A stretch of DNA of 64,000 nt. Origin: Haplosporangium gracile. Taxonomy: Eukaryota; Mortierellomycota; Mortierellomycetes; Mortierellales; Mortierellaceae. The stretch covers positions 24,944 to 88,943 of the forward strand of contig JAAAUF010000036.1 of the NCBI GenBank assembly GCA_015499985.1. Reading direction: 5' to 3'. A program made the translations under genes and the position numbers. The notes under the pieces are model-generated. The model was not told the DNA's origin. It made no database searches and saw only the letters and a list, made by a program, of their open reading frames with translations. Positions 55,084 through 64,000 of this stretch are shown in pieces; position 1 is the stretch's first letter, and each line of letters opens with the position of its first letter.

Positions 55084-57280
55084 ATGGATACGAATATAAC
55101 CGACCCTGGAGCTTTCCCTCTGGCAAACACCACAGTACCCACCTCCAAAGCCATGGTACTACCACCAACACCACCCACCACCTTCATCAGAGAACAATTC
55201 AAACATATTGACCTCAATGACCTAACACGACCTTTATTGATCCAACGATCGGCTATTTACTTGCTGGATAGAACCCTGTAACAGCGGCGTTCATTATCCT
55301 TGGAGTCGCTGTGGGAGCTATCCTGCTGCACCAGGTTCTCACTTATATATTCAAGAAGATTGCAAAAAAGACTGTTTGGCAGTTTGATGACGATGTTGTC
55401 AAATACTGGTAAGGTCTTTCATCTCATGCCTTTCTTGTTCCTTTCTTCCGCCCTTTCTCTCTCCCTTGGCTTTTCATGTTTTGTCCTTTTACCCGCCCTT
55501 GCATGCATACACTTTCTCAACAAACAAACCTAACAATCTTCCTTTCTGTATCTTCAAAACCAAAAATAGCAAAAAGCCAACATTCATAATGTTCCCAACA
55601 ATAGGCCTTCTCATTACCATACAACTCGTCACTCTGCCCGTAGGAGTCTACGGCGTCCTCAATCACGTCTTTCTTATCATCCTCATCTTCTCCATCACCT
55701 TCTTCGTCGTCATGTTGATCAAATGTGGTTCCATGGCCGTCGCCAGATCAAATTCTCGAACGAAGGAAACCGATATGAAACGAGCCCGGGAGGTCGAAAC
55801 ACAGATTGTAGTCATGACCAGGATTGTGCAGGGGATGGTTTGGTTGCTTGGGTTGAGTGGGATTGCGATGACGTTCCCGAATGCTTGGCAGGTGGGCGTT
55901 TCGCTTTTAGCGAGTGCTAGTGTTACGGCTTTGTTGTTGGGTTTTGCTGCCAAACCGGCCATTGAGGTAAGACTTCGAGGGGCTGGGTGAAAAGAATCGG
56001 AAAATCTTTGAAGATTGAGACAAAGTAAAGTGGGGGGGGGGGGGGGGGGGGGCAGTATGGTCATGTAAATACGTAAGATCGGATATGGGCATGCAGCTAG
56101 AGACAAAAGGGGGTAACAAATGCAGGTTTAAAACGATTCCTTCGATGCAATTATACTAATTTTTTCTCATTATGACTTTTCATGGTGTTTATTATAGAAT
56201 ACGTTTGCGTCACTGGCGATTGCGATGACACAACCGTTTTTGCTGGAAGACCAAGTGGAAGTAGACGGTGAAGTGGGACTCATTGAGGAGATCCAGTCGC
56301 AGTATGTCATCATGAGGACCTTGGACGAGCGCCGACTCGTCATCCCCCTCACCTGGTTTCTCGCCAACGTAAGCAGCGAATCATTACACGAAAACCAAAG
56401 GCACGTTCTCGAGGGAGGGCCATAGAATGCGGGAACCATGATCTAACTTTTTTCTCTCAACGCCAATGATAAATAGATATTCCAAAACTGGTCCAGGAAC
56501 TCTACACAACAGATCGGGATTTGCAAGATCTTTGTCGACTACACCATAGCCATCCCGCGGATACGACAATACTTTCTCCGATTCGCGCGTGCACACCCCC
56601 TCTACGACGGACGCCACTGTTCGCTACTGGTTACGAACTGTACACTAGGAACTATTGAGCTCACTTGTCAAGTCAGTGTCGCGAACGCCTTGGATGTGTT
56701 GCAGGTCTCGTCGGATATCCGGGAAGCCATGGTCGAGTTTATTGCGCGCTCGAAACTGGAGCTTTCGACAACGGGTAATTCTCCGACTTCGATTCGCGGG
56801 TTGGCGAATCTAGGGGCTGATCTTGTTGGAAGAGGTCTGACCAGTGTAGAAGGTGCAGTTGGAAGTGGTGGAGGTGAGAATGTGGTGAATGAGCACGGGG
56901 AAATTGTGCAGGCGCCGCCACCTCCGTTGACGATAGAGGATGTTAAAATGGGCAGTGGAAGTAAGGCGTATCATAAAATTATTCCGAGTACGACGGCGAG
57001 CAAGGATGTTGCAGCGGACAAGGATGCGGATGCGGAAACGAAGAAGGAGAAACCAGTTTCTGGCACGACTACGGCGTTGAATGTTGGTCCTGGTGCTGCT
57101 GTCGGATCAAGGAGAGATCATATCCAGGTCACTGTTGAGGATGCTGATGGTACTTCAGGGAATGGCTCTACAACTGTAGCGCCGGGGCTGACGAGGAGGA
57201 GCGTTGGAGGCGGCGGTGGACCAGACGCTGTTGTTTCATCGTTAGGCGTGGCCAGTGAGAAGGATTCAAATAAAGGCTAA
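55084..57280 (+). CDS. MscS-family mechanosensitive channel (N-terminus uncertain)
   Basis: Confident exons are 55272-55408, 55570-55966, 56198-56368 and 56477-57280 (phases 2, 0, 0). The frame from ATG 55084 meets a stop at 55279-55281, and the channel frame starts in the other phase just before it. Either an intron 55156-55271 (GTACTA...ATAG, in phase, giving 526 aa) joins them or a small frameshift exists. Hydrophobic segments: TAAFIILGVAVGAILL, MFPTIGLLITIQLVTLPVGV and NHVFLIILIFSITFFVVML; then the pore-lining helix (SLLASASVTALLLGFA AKPAIE) and the MscS beta domain (PFLLEDQVEVDGEVGLIEEI, then LVIPLTWFLANIFQNWSR). Fungal MscS-like channels release ions under membrane tension, often in ER or plasma membrane. 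The C-terminus is long, Gly/Ser/Thr-rich and probably disordered. Confidence 0.8.
56032..56052 (+). repeat. 21-base poly-G run in an intron
   Basis: Twenty-one consecutive G in intron 55967-56197 of the MscS-like gene. Runs this long form G-quadruplexes readily and are often mis-sized in assemblies. Confidence 0.9.
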
Positions 57281-57296
57281 AGGGTAGTGTAAATCG

Positions 57297-57302
57297 CACG
57301 TG
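57297..57302. promoter_or_regulatory. CACGTG palindrome upstream of the CCNDBP1-like gene
   Basis: CACGTG 212 bp upstream of the start codon at 57514, within the 233-bp spacer between tandem genes. Motif match only. Confidence 0.3.
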
Positions 57303-57513
57303 ACCGACTCGACTCCGCCACTATTTTTTTTTTTTCTTTGAGCTTTAAAAACAAACAGCTCCTACCATTCAACTCCATTGACCTTCCTTCTTTCAGGACC
57401 AAAAGGAACACAAGGACAAGCACAAGGACCCACCACACTCGCCATTCTTACAACCGGTTCCACCCACTTTTTTTTATCAACAAACCGTTTATCACATAAC
57501 GGTTCACATTGCA

Positions 57514-58947
57514 ATGACAGAGGAGGCGCAACAAAAGATTCGCAGCATGGTCGACATGGCCATGAACTATGTCGTCGAGCCGCAGCCGCTCGTCGTCCCT
57601 GCCGTTCCCGAGACCTTGGATGCCCTCGTTGAGCAATTGAGCTCTAATCTCTCTCTCAGCGATAGCAGCGTTGCCACGCCTGCTGCCGAGGAGGAGGTTT
57701 GGGATGGTGAAGCCTTTGGCGTTCGCCTTGGTAGGGGAATAGAACATCTTTCACTTTATTTACATGGAGAAATATTCATTAGCATGAAACACTTGAAAAA
57801 CAATCGATATTTAATCAACATCACTGCCTTTTTTTTCCCCCTTTCCTTCTCCTGAAAACTTTTTCCCTATATTGCAGCGGGCTTGGGAAAGTTGGTCTCG
57901 AACGATATCACAAAAGTCTCCCTCGCCTGCAAACCCCCCGCAGATCCCAAAGTCGTCATCGGGATGATGGACGGTCTCGCCGAATCGTGTTTCCGACTCG
58001 CCGGATTCGTCGATTCCATCCCTGTCAAAGTCGCCGGTCAGACCTATAAACGCGAGGTTCAGATCTTGGCCAACGATATCTTTATTGCAGTGGCCGGGTT
58101 GTTGAACGAGTTTTTGGATATCAAGGTCGATAGGGTTTTGCAGATCCAGCAGCAAAAGTCGGTGATTCGCGGGGCGGTCGAGGGGTTGCATAATGGTGGA
58201 TCTTCGTCTTCAGGATCGGGATCGGGAACAGGAGCAGGAGCAGGGAAGGCGAATGAGGGAGTAAAGGATGGGTACTTGGTCAAAACAGGAATTGTGTGGG
58301 AGGCGTGTGAGATCTTTGAGGGGGCTAGTCGGTCGAACCGTCAAGCTGTGGCCAAGAAGTGGGGGGATATGATGTCAACCATGGAGGATGCCATTGCCGA
58401 GGTCCAGGAGATGATTGATTCCAACGACGACAAGAAGGATACTGACAACAACGGTGGAGATGATGAGGACGAGGATGAGGATAGCGGAAACGAGAGTGAC
58501 GATAGCTGGAACGACGAGGAAGAAAAGTTGACCGAGGATGAAAAGCAGCTGAGCATCCGGGCGAACGCCTTCTTGAAATTGACCCGACTCCTCTTTAAGA
58601 AGCTCCAGCAGAGATGTCTCGATACCCAACCCACTATCTCCGTTGATTCTTCTTCTTCCACCACCTCTTCTGTCACGCTGAAACCCTCAGACCTGGCAAG
58701 GATGTGGGACCAACTGTACGATCGCGCCAAGGGAATTGTGGCATTGGCAGACGAGATTGCAACTTCGTTATATGGTCCCCAAGACCGTGCTTCCATTATT
58801 GAACTGTTGCAGGAGTTGAGCCGGAAGAACCATGATTGTATTCTTGTTGGGCGGTTGTTTGTGAAGGGCCAGGCTGAGCATGAGAAGTGGATGGATATGT
58901 GTGAAGCCCAGTCCAAGAAGATTCTTGACACTGTTCTTCAACAATAG
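57514..58947 (+). CDS. CCNDBP1/GCIP-like protein
   Basis: Exons 57514-57730 and 57878-58947 (phase 1) encode 428 aa. The protein is all-helical in appearance. Blocks such as LVSNDITKVSLACKPPADP, GLAESCFRLAGFVDSIPVK, LTRLLFKKLQQRCL and KGIVALADEIATSLYGPQD fit the Grap2/cyclin-D-interacting (GCIP, CCNDBP1) family. A Gly/Ser-rich segment (about 180-193) and an acidic stretch DDEDEDEDSGNESDDSW (about 258-278) interrupt the helical region. In animals the family binds cyclin D and HLH proteins; in fungi its role is poorly defined. The splice junction RL|AGLGKLVS has standard signals (GTAGGG, TTGCAG). Confidence 0.85.
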
Positions 58948-60069
58948 ATTTGGTTGCGGGGAGAAGGGAGGGACCGTGAGGAAGGATGATGGGGGATGAG
59001 GATGTCAAGAATAAAATACAGCATATCATAGATACTTTGAACGCGTCTCTTGATATGAGGTTTTCATATGCTGGGTGAGCAAGGCTTGCGAGTTGGTATG
59101 GTGTGACATTTCGACATTTCGGAGGTTCTTGAGGCCGCAGGTCTAACTTTTTCTTGGTGATAACGAAATAAGTGAGCACAGCTGCAGCAGGATGCGAACA
59201 CGAGGCAAACAAAAGAAAAAAGAAGGACCCAGCGGGGATACAAGAAGAAGATGAACGTCCGACTCGGTAATTGTCAATTGGCATATGAAAGCGAGGTGTA
59301 TCGCCCATTTAAGCAGAAGGCAACAAAAGAAGGAGGATTTGTTCATTGGAACACGCCACCCTATCTTTTTGGGAGACCTATTTGTTGCTGAATGAGGTAA
59401 GAACAAGGCATTTGACCGCTTATTTTGCAGGAGGGATAGGTTACTGCTGCTGAAGAAGCATTCAAGGATTTGTTTGTTTTTGTCCGAAGGAGATTGGGAA
59501 TGGAAAGGCGAATGAAGTCAGGGGGAGTTGAAGAGACAAGAGACAAGAGACAAGAGACAAGAGACAAGAGACAAGAGACAAAATAGGAGGTAAGTGTGAT
59601 ACTGATGGTTGAGGTGCATGGATCCCACACGCATAATTTTACAATCGGCTGAGTTGAACAACATTCAAGGAGGAGAGGGTGGCCTGATTTTTTTCAGGAA
59701 GGTCTTTGTCTTTCAAAAAAAAAAATGTGACTGGGGTTGGGCGATTCGCAAAAGTGCAAACACGCTCAGGCACAGAAGGAAATTGTATTGCACCCTAGTG
59801 TAGAAAGAAGCAACTTCCTCTCATCACGACAACGGGGTCATTCATCTTGCAAGTTCATCTTCGTGCCTCTTCTTTCTTATTCTCTCTTCTCTTCTTTTCT
59901 CTCACCTCACATTTCTTGTCTTTTCTCTCTCCACACTCCTCTCACTCTCAATTCGACCGTTGTTCATATCCCAATTGATTTTTTATTTTTATTTTTTTTT
60001 CACTTTCTCTTTCTGCTCTGTACTACATACCCTCTCTCCACTCTACTTTATCACTCTTATACCCTTACT
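58948..60069. other. Intergenic region (CCNDBP1-like / squalene epoxidase)
   Basis: About 1.1 kb between tandem genes. It contains the AAGAGAC repeat at 59531-59579, an A-run near 59717-59726, and a CT-rich leader (59870-60060) with T-runs before the squalene epoxidase start. No coding sequence is recognised. Confidence 0.6.
59531..59579 (+). repeat. Seven tandem copies of AAGAGAC
   Basis: Seven exact 7-bp units (49 bp) in intergenic DNA. A simple minisatellite, probably length-polymorphic. Confidence 0.95.
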
Positions 60070-62512
<2,443 letters not shown>

Positions 62513-62686
62513 ATGCGAGGTTGATTTTTTTTTTGAAAGGAAGGGGGCAGGTGGAGGAGAAATAGTAGACGCGATGTCGGATGTCGAGGACTGGCGGATT
62601 GGCGTCGAGACGCGTCAGTGAGAGAAGAAAGAACTAGAAGAAGAATGCATTTCCTATGTAACATACCATCACCACAACATATTTTT

Positions 62687-62692
62687 AATAAA
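62687..62692 (+). terminator. Possible polyadenylation signal AATAAA (squalene epoxidase)
   Basis: AATAAA about 175 nt after the stop codon, preceded by a T-run. Motif match only. Confidence 0.4.
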
Positions 62693-62771
62693 CAACAAAC
62701 TCTTATCGTCATCTCTTGACTCATACATGACAAAGAAGTTGCCAAGATCCAACGGTCATTTACCGTGGATG

Positions 62772-62793
62772 CCGAAGCGTAGCTTTGCTTCGG
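62772..62793. repeat. CCGAAGC / GCTTCGG inverted repeat
   Basis: A perfect 7-bp inverted repeat with an 8-base loop, followed by a second GCCGAA-complementary arm (TTCGGC at 62797-62802), so two alternative hairpins are possible. It could act in transcript termination or be a protein site. Confidence 0.45.
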
Positions 62794-63946
62794 TATTTCG
62801 GCAAAGTGTCGTAGATTGGGACCAAGGTTATGAGTGGGGTTTGAGTTGCCTGATTGGGAAGTAAAAGCCGTTGTGCTGACAAGCTCGAAATAACCAAACA
62901 CAGCAAGTTCTTTTTTTTTTTTTTTAATTGGGAAAAACATACGAAGGAAACTTTCGCTCGTGGACGCCATAGCCAAGCACAAGGGGGTAAGGGTATGGGG
63001 TAATTGAAATGAATGAAGAGGGCCGATCTACCTCCACACTCCCAATAGCAGAACAGCAGGTCATCCAATGCTTGAGTATGAGGCGGTATCAGAGAAGACT
63101 TGCAGTTAATGTGTGCGGTCAGATCAGGGCGTGGCGTGTTTTTTCAGGACTGAAAACAAAGGACTATTTTTAACAGGTCAGCACGAAGTTGACGACACAG
63201 CGACGGTGGACGGAGTAGCTAAGTCAACGACAGACAGACAGACTTCGGCAAGCTGAGCGGGAAATTCATTCAAGCCCAACGACAGAGGTACACGGAGAGT
63301 TCTTTTAATTATTCTGTCGACAGGACCTTGCCTCAGCGGAGTCGGTCTTGATTCGACTATGTATTCACATGTTGTAGTCCAGAGGTGAGGACTTGTCGGT
63401 CGGTCGGTCTTTGACTTGTCTCTCCAATCTCTTGTCTTTTACCGCTCTCTTGAAGACCGACCGTCGGGGAGCTGTTTGGGGAAAAAGAGGAGGGAGAGGG
63501 ACAAGGGGTCTGGGGAAGGGTCGAGGGGGATCGCCACAGTCAATTGATCCAGCAGGAGACCTGGCGTTTATTTGTTTACTGCCGTCGTGTATAGGATAAA
63601 ATGATAACCATGACGATGTTGTTTGGATGTGCATGGATGTATAGTCTGAAATGGGTTGGAGTGGCATGACGATGCGAGATAAGAAATGGGACAGGCAAAA
63701 ACCTTCTTATGTTGTTCCAGAAAGATGAAAATGGGGGTTTGATGATGAGGATGAAAGCGAAGACAATGGATAATGAGAAACATGACAAATGGTTGAACCA
63801 CCCTGCCGGCTTTCGATAAAAGAGGAGGTGCCTTTATCGATTATTTTTTCCTCCCTTCATTTCTTTCACTTTCACTTTCACTCTCACTCTTCTTGACTTG
63901 CATAATTCAATCATACCATTCCCTCACTCCACGCTCCCACGCTCGA

Positions 63947-63950
<4 letters not shown>

Positions 63951-64000
<50 letters not shown>
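63951..64000 (+). repeat. (TC)25 microsatellite at the window edge
   Basis: At least 25 TC dinucleotides run to the last base. It lies in a CT-rich region that resembles the leaders seen before other genes here. Confidence 0.95.

Larger units (their letters stand above)
62513..64000. other. Intergenic region to the right edge
   Basis: About 1.5 kb after squalene epoxidase. It has a hairpin at 62772-62793, a T-run near 62911-62925, CGGT repeats near 63396-63407, and ends in a CT-rich promoter-like stretch and (TC)n. The start of a plus-strand gene may lie just beyond the edge. Confidence 0.6.

Noticed and set aside
55278..55284. GTAACAG as a 7-nt intron in the MscS-like gene
   Set aside because: Far too short for spliceosomal removal, although it has GT...AG ends; treated as a frame conflict instead.
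63393..63667. Overlapping small frames on both strands near the right edge
   Set aside because: Derived from CGGT repeats and GA-rich sequence; no family features on either strand.

Overview
The window looks like nuclear DNA of an early-diverging filamentous fungus, most likely a Mortierellaceae (Mortierellomycota) species. The reasons are short introns with GTAAGT/GTACGT-like donors, long CT-rich leaders before start codons, C/G-ending codon bias in highly expressed genes, retention of TSC2 and a urease accessory protein, and a NACHT plus pentapeptide-repeat protein of the type expanded in that group. The assignment is an inference from gene content; no rRNA, tRNA or other marker gene was found. 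Three runs of N are present (10, 10 and 99 bases).

Layout. 1-3471 (-): partial NACHT/STAND NTPase cut by the left edge. 5197-11169 (+): intronless tuberin (TSC2). 13192-15460 (+): FAD monooxygenase with an 11-nt micro-exon. 16095-17018 (-): small basic protein, possibly mitoribosomal. 17978-22696 (+): F-box/LRR protein. 25369-27812 (+): secreted alkaline phosphatase. 28705-29253 (-): mitochondrial single-pass membrane protein, divergent from 29950-31015 (+), mitochondrial acyl carrier protein. 31329-33005 (-): UreD urease accessory protein. 33457-35741 (-): calpain protease. 38840-41814 (+): class-3 aldehyde dehydrogenase. 42637-49555 (-): the multifunctional pyrimidine enzyme (CPSase / dead DHOase / ATCase) with an assembly gap. 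51964-54137 (+): ERD1/EXS-family membrane protein. 55084-57280 (+): MscS-type channel with a disputed N-terminus. 57514-58947 (+): CCNDBP1/GCIP-like protein. 60070-62512 (+): squalene epoxidase.

The genes are mostly unrelated housekeeping and signalling functions and do not form a cluster. Links worth noting are the shared promoter between two mitochondrial proteins (28705-29253 and 29950-31015), GATA motifs upstream of the urease accessory gene, and TSC2 as a nutrient-signalling regulator. All spliced models were built by reading splice signals and phases by eye and checking that family motifs continue across junctions; none has transcript support. The more unusual points are the micro-exon (with a possible in-frame skip), the NACHT protein, the poly-Q insertion inside the TSC2 GAP region, the collapsed gap in the pyrimidine enzyme, and an unexplained hairpin-rich segment near 24.6 kb.
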